A DNA stretch of 11,893 nucleotides, taken from contig CANRGU010000034.1 in NCBI GenBank assembly GCA_947630255.1, positions 1 through 11,893 of the forward strand, given 5' to 3'. Source of the stretch: an uncultured Clostridia bacterium. Lineage in GTDB: Bacteria > Bacillota > Clostridia > TANB77 > CAG-508. The position numbers were made by a program, and so were the translations under genes. A model generated the notes under the pieces. The model was not told the DNA's origin. It was given only the letters and a program-made list of their open reading frames with translations, and searched no databases. Of the stretch, positions 7,159 to 11,893 are shown piece after piece; within the stretch, counting starts at the first letter, position 1, and the number at the start of each line of letters is the position of its first letter.

Positions 7159-7194
7159 AAACCAGAATCCTCACTTTCGTGAGGATTCTGGTTT
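7159..7194 (-). terminator. Strong hairpin at the 3' end of the 53-residue gene
   Basis: A perfect 16-bp inverted repeat (AAACCAGAATCCTCAC, 7159-7174, and its complement, 7179-7194) has a 4-base loop. In the minus direction the stem ends in GGTTTT and then turns to TATCATATA, so the U-tail is short. The upper stem encodes the last codons of the gene, and the TGA (7171-7173) lies within it. Confidence 0.7.
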
Positions 7195-7332
7195 AGTGAT
7201 TTGACTATCGCTTGCTACTTTCATACGACGATTCCGAAGGAACCATCGTGCTGTATCAAGCTTTACCCGAAGTTCTTCGCAATATGCTTCTAGTTCTTCT
7301 ATTGGCATAGTTGCAAAATCCTTTTGTGTCAT
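7171..7332 (-). CDS. Small unrecognised protein, 53 residues
   Basis: I do not recognise this protein. The ATG at 7330-7332 is chosen because AAGGAGTG lies 7 bases upstream; an in-frame ATG further up (7356) would put that site inside the gene. The product starts MTQKDFATMP. A central amphipathic stretch (IEELEAYCEELRVKL, then DTARWFLRNRRMKV) looks like a short helical hairpin or coiled coil with a basic end. The tail SQITKPESSRK is encoded by the arm of the following hairpin. About 41% of its bases are G or C, clearly above its neighbours, which hints at separate origin. It has its own promoter, and its transcript closes with a strong hairpin. The promoter, ribosome binding site and terminator together make a real gene likely, though no function can be given. 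Confidence 0.65.
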   Translation of the reverse strand: MTQKDFATMPIEELEAYCEELRVKLDTARWFLRNRRMKVASDSQITKPESSRK

Positions 7333-7376
7333 AATATCACTCCTTAAATCCAGCAAAGCCGGTTATTTATATATTT

Positions 7377-7405
7377 ATATTATCATATTTTTCATAATAT
7401 ATCAA
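7377..7405 (-). promoter_or_regulatory. Promoter of the 53-residue gene
   Basis: On the minus strand, TTGATA (7400-7405) and TAATAT (7377-7382) are exactly 17 bases apart. The -35 overlaps the stop of the DUF3883 reading frame. The leader (start near 7370) contains a small hairpin, CCGGC-TTT-GCTGG (7350-7362), before the ribosome binding site. Confidence 0.55.
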
Positions 7406-8205
7406 TTTTTTATCTCTATTTCACATGTATAATTTGTAGGTGTAAGATTTTCTCTGTTTATTGGTCCATGCATTATAATAAATTCTGCAAACATAGTCTT
7501 AGGATTTAAATTATATACTCTATATAAATAATATCTATCTGCATATTGATGTGAAAAGTTTACTTCGCTTTCTGATATGTGAAATTTATTTGTAGCACTT
7601 CCTTTTGTAGTTTTTACCTCAATATATTTAGGTGTTCCATCTAATTCATACGATAAAACATCAAATCGTTCAGCATTTCCATTTATTTCGCTTGTTCTAT
7701 ATACTTTTTTAGCTAAATCAAAACGTCTATGCGCTTTTAAAAAATCTTTCTCATATTTTACTACCGCTTCTTCTCCTTTTCTTCCTAGTTCGGAGTTTCT
7801 ATTTAATTCACCCTCAAAATCTATATTTTTATTAGAATAAAATTCTTCTGTAGTATTCCCTTTTCTTTCTGATTTTTTATAATATATTTCATCTGGCTCT
7901 CTTAATACTAAATCTAGCTCTTTATCCATTTTTTCAATAGCCTTAATGCTTTGTTCTTTAGGTTTTTCTGCATTATATAATGATTTCTCCCCTATATATC
8001 GATCCCAATCAATTATTTGCCATTTAAAATATACAGGTTTTTCTCTTTGATTATCATGGGAAACATATGAAAGTAACCCTAAATATGTATAATCACTTTT
8101 TTTATCCATTCTTAAAAATAAATAAATGTTATCTATTGAAGCATCTGGTTTATAAAATCTTGAATTTGTGGATCTGATAAGCTTTGAGAAGGTTGTGATT
8201 GCCAA
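7402..8205 (-). CDS. C-terminal part of a frameshifted gene: DUF3883 (PD-(D/E)XK nuclease-like) domain
   Basis: This frame carries the second half of a protein whose first half lies upstream in another frame. The open frame begins with an ATG at 8205, but residues 1-17 look like out-of-frame noise; family-like sequence begins around DASIDNIYLFLR (residue 21). That part, running through YTYLGLLSYV, resembles the DUF3427-type region often found before DUF3883. The C-terminal ~130 residues are DUF3883: LGRKGEEAVVKYE, then D182 (RFDVLSYELDG), E196 and K198 in IEVKTTKG, and YYLYRVYNLNP. The D...ExK pattern is that of restriction-endonuclease-like nucleases, and DUF3883 is common in restriction and defence contexts. 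Relative to the upstream frame it is shifted by -1. Activity would need read-through of the shift, or the gene is broken. Confidence 0.72.
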   Translation of the reverse strand: MAITTFSKLIRSTNSRFYKPDASIDNIYLFLRMDKKSDYTYLGLLSYVSHDNQREKPVYFKWQIIDWDRYIGEKSLYNAEKPKEQSIKAIEKMDKELDLVLREPDEIYYKKSERKGNTTEEFYSNKNIDFEGELNRNSELGRKGEEAVVKYEKDFLKAHRRFDLAKKVYRTSEINGNAERFDVLSYELDGTPKYIEVKTTKGSATNKFHISESEVNFSHQYADRYYLYRVYNLNPKTMFAEFIIMHGPINRENLTPTNYTCEIEIKN

Positions 8206-8675
8206 GTTAATATTCCATTTTCATCTATACTTTTATTGAATTCATGAGATGCTTGTGTTTGTCCGTATGTAACTAAAAATATATAATCTTTTTTAGTTTC
8301 TGGTACTTTAATTATTCCAGAAATCCCCCAATATCCACTCCCCGCAACAAATTTCGAGTTTGGTGAAAAGATATTATGTATTTCTTCTCGTGAATACTTA
8401 TTATATCTTACTAAATTATGGATAACTTGTGATTGTTTTTCTCTTAATCCCCAAATTCCATTTCCTATACCAGTTGAATAAAAGATATCTTCTTTTCCTT
8501 CATATGCCTCAGAGTCTGATGAATTTCTTTCAAGAGCAGCTCTGATTGATGACTTATATGTTCTTGTTATATTTTTGCTTGTTGTTTTTCTTACTTCATT
8601 ATAAATATCTTTAAGATTTGCTTCTCCTCCTAAGTTTTCTAATGCTTTTTTTACTTCATCTTTCCATGTACTCAA
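8133..8675 (-). CDS. N-terminal part of the same frameshifted gene: winged-helix (HARE-HTH-like) protein
   Basis: Residues ~1-75 form a winged-helix domain of the kind seen on restriction-type proteins (EVKKALENLGGEANLKDIYNEV, later SIRAALERNSSDSEAY and GNGIWGLR). The next ~95 residues, including LVTYGQTQASHEFN and ILTWQSQPSQ, look like the first part of a DUF3427-type region. The frame then ends abruptly at 8133-8135, while matching sequence continues in the -1 frame. The open frame extends to a GTG at 8684, but that codon abuts the AGGGG. The TTG at 8673-8675 has AGGGGTG six bases upstream and is the better start. The joined protein would have about 420 residues. The family call is from remembered motifs; the overlap of two frames is visible directly. 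Confidence 0.7.
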   Translation of the reverse strand: MSTWKDEVKKALENLGGEANLKDIYNEVRKTTSKNITRTYKSSIRAALERNSSDSEAYEGKEDIFYSTGIGNGIWGLREKQSQVIHNLVRYNKYSREEIHNIFSPNSKFVAGSGYWGISGIIKVPETKKDYIFLVTYGQTQASHEFNKSIDENGILTWQSQPSQSLSDPQIQDFINQMLQ

Positions 8676-8693
8676 TGGTATCACCCCTATATA

Positions 8694-8722
8694 ATTTTAG
8701 CATAAAGTTTACTGGTAGACAA
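8694..8722 (-). promoter_or_regulatory. Promoter of the winged-helix/DUF3883 gene
   Basis: On the minus strand, TTGTCT (8717-8722) and TAAAAT (8694-8699) are 17 bases apart. The predicted start near 8687 leaves a leader of only about a dozen bases before the TTG start. Confidence 0.6.
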
Positions 8723-8791
8723 CTTTTAAATATTAAAATATAAGTTTTTAACATGTTATACCCTTTTAAATATGTTTAAAGCATTCTTTTA

Positions 8792-8821
8792 TTGATTTTT
8801 TTATTTCAAATATGTTATAAT
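8792..8821 (+). promoter_or_regulatory. Promoter of the HTH-like gene
   Basis: TTGATT (8792-8797) and TATAAT (8816-8821) are 18 bases apart. A start near 8828 gives a leader of about 98 bases, unusually long and structured for so small a gene. The stretch 8723-8791 between the two divergent promoters is AT-rich, with no other feature seen. Confidence 0.6.
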
Positions 8822-8840
8822 ATTTTTACAATTTAAATAT

Positions 8841-8880
8841 TCAAAGAACAAAGATCTCTTTGATTAGGCTATAGGCCTAA
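8841..8880 (+). promoter_or_regulatory. Structured leader with alternative hairpins
   Basis: TCTTTG (8857-8862) can pair with either of two upstream copies of CAAAGA. One copy is at 8842-8847 (7 bp with TCAAAGA/TCTTTGA, 9-base loop). The other is at 8849-8854, whose 2-base loop would have to open. A second hairpin follows directly: TTAGGC (8864-8869) with GCCTAA (8875-8880), 5-base loop. The leader could be an RNA switch, an mRNA stabiliser, or a DNA operator. No T-tract follows, so it is not a terminator. Confidence 0.4.
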
Positions 8881-8925
8881 AATTACAATTATCAATTTAG
8901 ATAATATTAACATGGAGGTGTTCTT

Positions 8926-9294
8926 ATGAATAATGAAATTTCTGAATATTTAAATTGTAGTAAATCTAAGAGTTTTAATGAAACACTTTTTTATTATATA
9001 GACAAAAGTGGTCATAAAGATTCTGAAGTTTACAAGCGTGTAGGTATTGATCGCAAGTTGTTTTCTAAAATTAGATGTAATCAGAATTATATTCCTAGAA
9101 AGAATGTAATTATCAAATTATGTTTTTCTTTAAGATTAAACAAATCTGAATTTAATTCTTTGTTAAATTCTGCTGGTTATTCTTTAAGTACAAACAAATT
9201 TGACCTGATTATTTGCTTTTGTTTAGATAATAACATTTATGATTTGAACATCATAAACGATTACTTATTTACATACTGCAACGCTATTTTATAG
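8926..9294 (+). CDS. Small HTH-like (Xre-related) protein of unknown function
   Basis: This 122-residue protein has GGAGGTG six bases before the ATG. Residues ~17-90 resemble a phage-repressor-type helix-turn-helix bundle (FNETLFYYIDKSGHKDSEVY, IDRKLFSKIR, then IIKLCFSLRLNKSEFNSLL, SAGYSLS). The last part (FDLIICFCLDNNIYDLNIINDYLF) is helical. From memory, IDRKLFSKIR with AGYSLS and FDLII marks a family of short Firmicute proteins that also occurs fused to other domains. It is described at most as HTH-like, and I know of no demonstrated function. A long structured leader precedes it and a terminator overlaps its end. The coiled-coil gene follows 82 bases later on the same strand. DNA binding is plausible but not proven: the basic IDRKLFSKIR stretch might also contact RNA or protein. 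Confidence 0.8.
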   Translation: MNNEISEYLNCSKSKSFNETLFYYIDKSGHKDSEVYKRVGIDRKLFSKIRCNQNYIPRKNVIIKLCFSLRLNKSEFNSLLNSAGYSLSTNKFDLIICFCLDNNIYDLNIINDYLFTYCNAIL

Positions 9295-9305
9295 CGTTAT
9301 TTTTT
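9280..9305 (+). terminator. Terminator 1 after the HTH-like gene
   Basis: A perfect 8-bp stem AACGCTAT (9280-9287) / ATAGCGTT (9291-9298), with a TTT loop, is followed by a run of T. The gene's stop codon TAG (9292-9294) lies in the right arm, so a ribosome reaching the end would melt the hairpin. Confidence 0.85.
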
Positions 9306-9306
9306 T

Positions 9307-9336
9307 GTCGCTTTTTATGCGACCTTTTTTATTTTT
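9307..9336 (+). terminator. Terminator 2, in tandem
   Basis: GTCGC (9307-9311) pairs with GCGAC (9319-9323) across a 7-base loop. CTTTTTTATTTTT follows. It is weaker than the first but lies directly after it; together they would largely isolate the next gene. Confidence 0.65.
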
Positions 9337-9376
9337 ATTTGTTTTATAATTTATTTAAATTAAGGGGGAGATAGAA

Positions 9377-9883
9377 ATGAAAATAAATTTATCTAGTTTA
9401 ATGTGTTTAATTGATGAAAGCGAAAAACAATACTCATCTTTGTTTTTTTCATTAAAAGATCATGTATTTAATACTTCTATTCAGGAATTAAATGGCTCTA
9501 TTAATATAGTTGAGGATAACAAAAAAGATTTCGATGAGGAATTATCTGAGGTTAATAAGTTATCTGATAAAATTTCTAGATTAAAAAGCATACTATATGA
9601 AAAAAATAATTCTTTCAAACTTACTGATGGTAGAACAATCCAATCTGCAATAGTCGAAAATAGTAACCTAAGAAAATTAAAGGATAATTTGCAAGCTTTG
9701 CTAAATTACCGCAATTTAAAGCGAAGAGTTACTGAAGTAAATAACTCCTATTTTGAAATTCAAGAAATAAACTACAATCAGGAAAAAATTAAGTCTCGAA
9801 TTCAACAATTAGAAGAAAGAATCAGAAATACAGACTTTCAGATTTCTAAACTTAATAGTATAGAGTTTGAAATCCATATTTAA
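9377..9883 (+). CDS. Coiled-coil protein with DGRTIQ motif, DIP1984-like
   Basis: The protein has 168 residues and starts at an ATG after AGGGGGAG. It is charged and mostly helical, with heptad-like stretches at ~45-75 and ~132-160. Two landmarks stand out: KLTDGRTIQSAI (81-92) and RRVTEVNNSYFEIQEINYN (116-134). A helical hairpin carrying DGRT and a conserved asparagine is the pattern of the DIP1984/septicolysin-like family, whose cellular role is unknown; the match is from memory and moderate. No signal peptide or membrane segment is seen, so it is probably cytoplasmic. TATAAT at 9345-9350 may be its -10, though no good -35 goes with it. It could be the partner of the HTH-like gene just upstream, although tandem terminators lie between them. 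Confidence 0.75.
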   Translation: MKINLSSLMCLIDESEKQYSSLFFSLKDHVFNTSIQELNGSINIVEDNKKDFDEELSEVNKLSDKISRLKSILYEKNNSFKLTDGRTIQSAIVENSNLRKLKDNLQALLNYRNLKRRVTEVNNSYFEIQEINYNQEKIKSRIQQLEERIRNTDFQISKLNSIEFEIHI

Positions 9884-9886
9884 TTT

Positions 9887-9951
9887 GATGGGTCTTGTTA
9901 AGTTATTTTACAAGTTAAATTAAATATAAAGTTTTAAGCCCATCCCTTTTT
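9887..9951 (+). terminator. Possible structured terminator of the coiled-coil gene
   Basis: GATGGG (9887-9892) pairs with CCCATC (9939-9944), and after a bulged T the stem continues CTT/AAG. Inside, CTTGT (9894-9898) can instead pair with ACAAG (9910-9914). CCTTTTT follows the outer stem. The outer loop is large for a classical terminator, so this may be a branched fold. Confidence 0.45.
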
Positions 9952-10133
9952 AAGATAGCTATAGTTTTATTAGATAAATAATACACTTACACTGTTCAAT
10001 TTATTTGATTTTATTATGTTATTTTAATTTATTATAGATAAATAATCTATTTTATAGTTTATATATTACAAATATTTTTACAATTCTTTATGTGTAACTG
10101 TGAATTAAAATTTTATATAGCTTCTTAAAAAGG
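9945..10133. repeat. Inverted repeat spanning the 9377/polyprenyl synthase intergenic region
   Basis: CCTTTTTAAGATAGCTATA (9945-9963) and TATAGCTTCTTAAAAAGG (10116-10133) are reverse complements but for one extra T in the left arm. They enclose about 150 AT-rich bases. Inside are two copies of TAGATAAATAAT (9971-9982, 10035-10046) and a small hairpin ATAGAT/ATCTAT (10034-10050). The rest of 9884-10180 holds no gene that I can see. It lies between convergent genes. Confidence 0.55.
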
Positions 10134-10180
10134 CTAAAGATCTTGTTAAATTCTATTGCTACTGTTGTTTTTTACTTTAT

Positions 10181-11233
10181 TTACGTATTATCTTTATAAA
10201 TTTTAGCAATATATTCTAAAAAATCTGCTAGAATATCTCTAAACTCATTTGAAGGGAAATCTTTTATAAGATTTTCTGCATTATTCCTAAAATTCGCTAT
10301 TAAATCTTCTACATATTGTAATGCGCCACTTCTTATAAAAATATTTCTAACCATATTTATATCTTCATCCGTAATTTCATATTTTGCATTTCCATATATT
10401 TTTTTCAATACTTCTAAATCATTTTTAGGAGCATTTTGAAAGGCATACAAGCTTAGTGGTGTTTTTTTTCCTTCTTTCATATCTGATGTAGTGGGTTTTC
10501 CCGTTTTCTCTTCATTGCCAAATACGCCTAATAAATCATCTCCTAATTGAAACATCATTCCAACTTCTGTTCCAAAGTTTTTTATCAGTTTTAAATCTTC
10601 TTTAGACGCTCCGGCTAATATAGCTCCTATTTGCATAGGACCTATTACTGTATAATTTGCAGTTTTTAAATAATACATTTTCATGGCATCTTCTAACGTA
10701 CAGGTGTCCATATTTGATAATTCAATATCTAACATTTGGCCAAGCATGGTATTATGGTTATACGTAATATTGAAACATTTTAATGCTTCTATTTTTTTCT
10801 CATTATCAAAATTAGAATTCAATATAATATAATTAGGTATATCTCCCATGCCTAAATCTCCAAGACATATGGTCTGTGATACTGCGCCATGATTGCCACC
10901 TAATGCATAGTGAAGACTTGGTCTTCCTCTTCTTGTTGGACTATTATCTATAATATCATCTTTTGCTAAAACTCCGGTTTGCCATATTTCTAATGCACTA
11001 GAGATATTAATAGTTTCTTCTAAATTTTGTCCACAAAATAACTGATAACTAAGTATTACCAAATCTGCTCTAATTCTTTTTCCTCCTTGGCTTGCTTTTG
11101 CAAATTCTCTAAGAAATGGTCTTAGCATTTTAGAGTGACTATCTGCACTTTGCATAAATTCCTCTAAATTTCTATCTATGGCATCACTTATTTTATTTAC
11201 ATATTGTTTTTGATAACTAATAAATTTGTTCAT
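10181..11233 (-). CDS. Trans-type polyprenyl diphosphate synthase
   Basis: This 350-residue enzyme makes linear isoprenoid diphosphates by adding isopentenyl diphosphate to an allylic primer. The motifs come in order: GGKRIR (50-55), the first Asp-rich motif KDDIID (91-96) with RRG (101-103), GQMLD (165-169), then FQLGDDLLGVFG (228-239). K244-T245-G246-K247-P248 and EGKKTPL follow. Both Asp pairs that hold Mg2+ and diphosphate are present. The second motif is DDLLG, as in many geranylgeranyl-type synthases, and the residue before the first motif is Lys (AKDD) where many relatives have His. Product length cannot be read off safely. The ATG at 11231-11233 follows AAAAAGGG; an open-frame extension upstream to 11278 overlaps the promoter. 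No isoprenoid gene lies nearby. Confidence 0.9.
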   Translation of the reverse strand: MNKFISYQKQYVNKISDAIDRNLEEFMQSADSHSKMLRPFLREFAKASQGGKRIRADLVILSYQLFCGQNLEETINISSALEIWQTGVLAKDDIIDNSPTRRGRPSLHYALGGNHGAVSQTICLGDLGMGDIPNYIILNSNFDNEKKIEALKCFNITYNHNTMLGQMLDIELSNMDTCTLEDAMKMYYLKTANYTVIGPMQIGAILAGASKEDLKLIKNFGTEVGMMFQLGDDLLGVFGNEEKTGKPTTSDMKEGKKTPLSLYAFQNAPKNDLEVLKKIYGNAKYEITDEDINMVRNIFIRSGALQYVEDLIANFRNNAENLIKDFPSNEFRDILADFLEYIAKIYKDNT

Positions 11234-11268
11234 AACTACCCTTTTTCCTTTTCTTGTGAATATATAAA

Positions 11269-11305
11269 AGTATATCATAACTGAATGCTAATTACAATTA
11301 TTAGC
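11269..11305 (-). promoter_or_regulatory. Promoter of the polyprenyl synthase gene with overlapping inverted repeat
   Basis: On the minus strand, TTGTAA (11292-11297) and TATACT (11269-11274) are 17 bases apart, and TGA before the -10 makes it an extended -10. GCTAAT (11287-11292) / ATTAGC (11300-11305) is an inverted repeat across the -35, a possible operator. Confidence 0.6.
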
Positions 11306-11523
11306 TGTGTATTTGGACTGTTTGGGTAATATCCGAACTTGAAGCCTTCGGGTTATGAGTAAATCCTTAAAAGTATTGGTTTACAAGGCTTTTGCCTGTT
11401 TCTGTTGGTATATTTGGTGTGCCCAATTTTTAACTTTATAAATTTATGTGATTTTTGGTTCATTTTGGCCAAGAGTGTGCCCAGATTGAGCCCAATTATT
11501 TTTAAATTTATGGAGGTATAATT
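11306..11523. other. Non-coding stretch with repeated GTGTGCCCA motifs and a tRNA-like 15-mer
   Basis: No gene is seen. The minus strand of 11345-11359 reads CTCATAACCCGAAGG, identical to a usual anticodon-loop and 3'-arm sequence of CAT-anticodon tRNAs. It is followed by TTCAAGT, like a T-loop, but the rest of a tRNA is absent. Further right, GTGTGCCCA occurs at 11417-11425 and 11475-11483, and a variant TTGAGCCCAA at 11486-11495. Together these recall a tyrosine-integrase attachment region: a core in a tRNA 3' half plus arm-type repeats. TTGGTG (11414-11419) and TATAAA (11437-11442), 17 apart, may be a weak promoter for the next gene. Confidence 0.3.
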
Positions 11524-11817
11524 ATGGATAATTTTAGAGAAATTAATAATGATATTTTAAAAGAATGGTTAAATTTTAGAGAGGAAGAAATTAGTGCTTT
11601 AACCTGTGCTGAAGATAAAAAACATTGGATTTATTTTGATGAAATTTCTAAAAAAATTTTAAAAAATGTTCCTAAACAAAATCAGAAATATGTTAAAAAG
11701 CAATTAAATAAGCTTGATGAAAATTTCCTTGATTATCTTTGCTATTGGAACGAAAAATTTTATAGAAATGGATTTGTAGATGGAGAAATGATTGTTATGG
11801 GGTGTTTAGAGGAATAA
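11524..11817 (+). CDS. Small unrecognised protein, 97 residues
   Basis: The ATG is preceded by ATGGAGG at a good spacing, and a strong terminator follows the stop, so the gene is almost surely real. The product is acidic and lysine-rich, and mostly helical (INNDILKEWLNFREEEI, YFDEISKKILKNV, YVKKQLNKLDENFLDYL). It ends in an aromatic stretch, YWNEKFYRNGFVDGEMIVMG. From memory, short Firmicute proteins ending in (Y/F)YxNGFxDG are frequent and often sit near mobile elements, but no function is known to me. No membrane segment, signal peptide or metal motif is visible. The suspected attachment-like stretch lies immediately upstream. Confidence 0.75.
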   Translation: MDNFREINNDILKEWLNFREEEISALTCAEDKKHWIYFDEISKKILKNVPKQNQKYVKKQLNKLDENFLDYLCYWNEKFYRNGFVDGEMIVMGCLEE

Positions 11818-11830
11818 ATTTTATATTAAT

Positions 11831-11860
11831 AAATATCCTCCGGCTTAGCCGGAGGTATTT
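11831..11860 (+). terminator. Terminator after the 97-residue gene
   Basis: CCTCCGGC (11837-11844) pairs perfectly with GCCGGAGG (11848-11855) around TTA. AAATA/TATTT extends the stem past one bulged T. The tail is TATTTTACTTAT. The stem could also stop transcripts coming from the right. Confidence 0.85.
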
Positions 11861-11893
11861 TACTTATAACGCCTAAAAGGCTATATTACAAGC

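Noticed and set aside
6844..7182. 112-codon plus-strand frame over csoR and its operator
   Set aside because: It crosses the copper promoter/operator, and its translation is hydrophobic noise. csoR is clearly the coding strand.
8133..8205. Programmed -1 frameshift in the DUF3883 gene
   Set aside because: No X_XXY_YYZ slippery heptamer is in the right phase and no stimulatory hairpin was seen. A mutation or sequence error is simpler.
9893..10149. Direct repeat TCTTGTTAA flanking the inverted-repeat element as a target-site duplication
   Set aside because: The two copies (9893-9901, 10141-10149) are not adjacent to the arm ends, and a 9-mer can recur by chance in AT-rich DNA.
11871..11881. 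GCC-TAAAA-GGC hairpin at the right edge
   Set aside because: Only three base pairs, with the sequence ending shortly after; not supportable as a feature.

Overview
The window is AT-rich DNA that looks like a low-GC Firmicute, most likely a clostridium. The grounds are the codon usage, strong GGAGG-type ribosome binding sites, consensus SigA promoters, U-tailed hairpin terminators, a tRNA with encoded CCA, and a Clostridia-style pilin-like leader. It reads as chromosome in which housekeeping and metal-homeostasis genes alternate with worn remains of defence or mobile genes.

Layout. At the left edge, a minus-strand gene for a type IV pilin-like protein runs off the window (1-610). It diverges from a FAD oxidoreductase with a C-terminal Rieske domain (855-2363, YhfW-like). 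Next come a tRNA-Arg(ACG) with its own promoter and terminator (2474-2550) and, on the minus strand, an AbiE-type locus. Its antitoxin abiEi is intact (2833-3417), but the abiEii toxin survives only as joined N- and C-terminal scraps (2607-2836). A perfect 16-bp inverted repeat wraps the abiEi promoter.

The centre is a minus-strand copper operon, csoR - tcdA - copZ - copA (7081 to 3481), under a CsoR-type operator set inside a SigA promoter. CsoR would sense Cu(I), CopZ would carry it and CopA would export it. The tRNA-modifying dehydratase tcdA sits between the regulator and the chaperone.

To the right, an unrecognised 53-residue gene (7171-7332) is noticeably richer in GC than its surroundings. 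It is followed by a winged-helix plus DUF3883 nuclease-like protein split by a frameshift (8684 to 7402). Then, on the plus strand, come two small genes: an HTH-like protein with a structured leader (8926-9294) and a coiled-coil protein with a DGRTIQ motif (9377-9883). An intergenic stretch with a long inverted repeat follows, then a trans-type polyprenyl diphosphate synthase on the minus strand (11233-10181). A strange non-coding stretch has repeated GTGTGCCCA motifs and a tRNA-like 15-mer (11306-11523). The window ends with an unrecognised 97-residue gene and its terminator.

The observations most worth a second look are the orphaned AbiEi antitoxin with its operator, tcdA inside a copper operon, the small pair at 8926-9883, the frameshifted DUF3883 gene, and the possible attachment-site scar near 11.35-11.5 kb.
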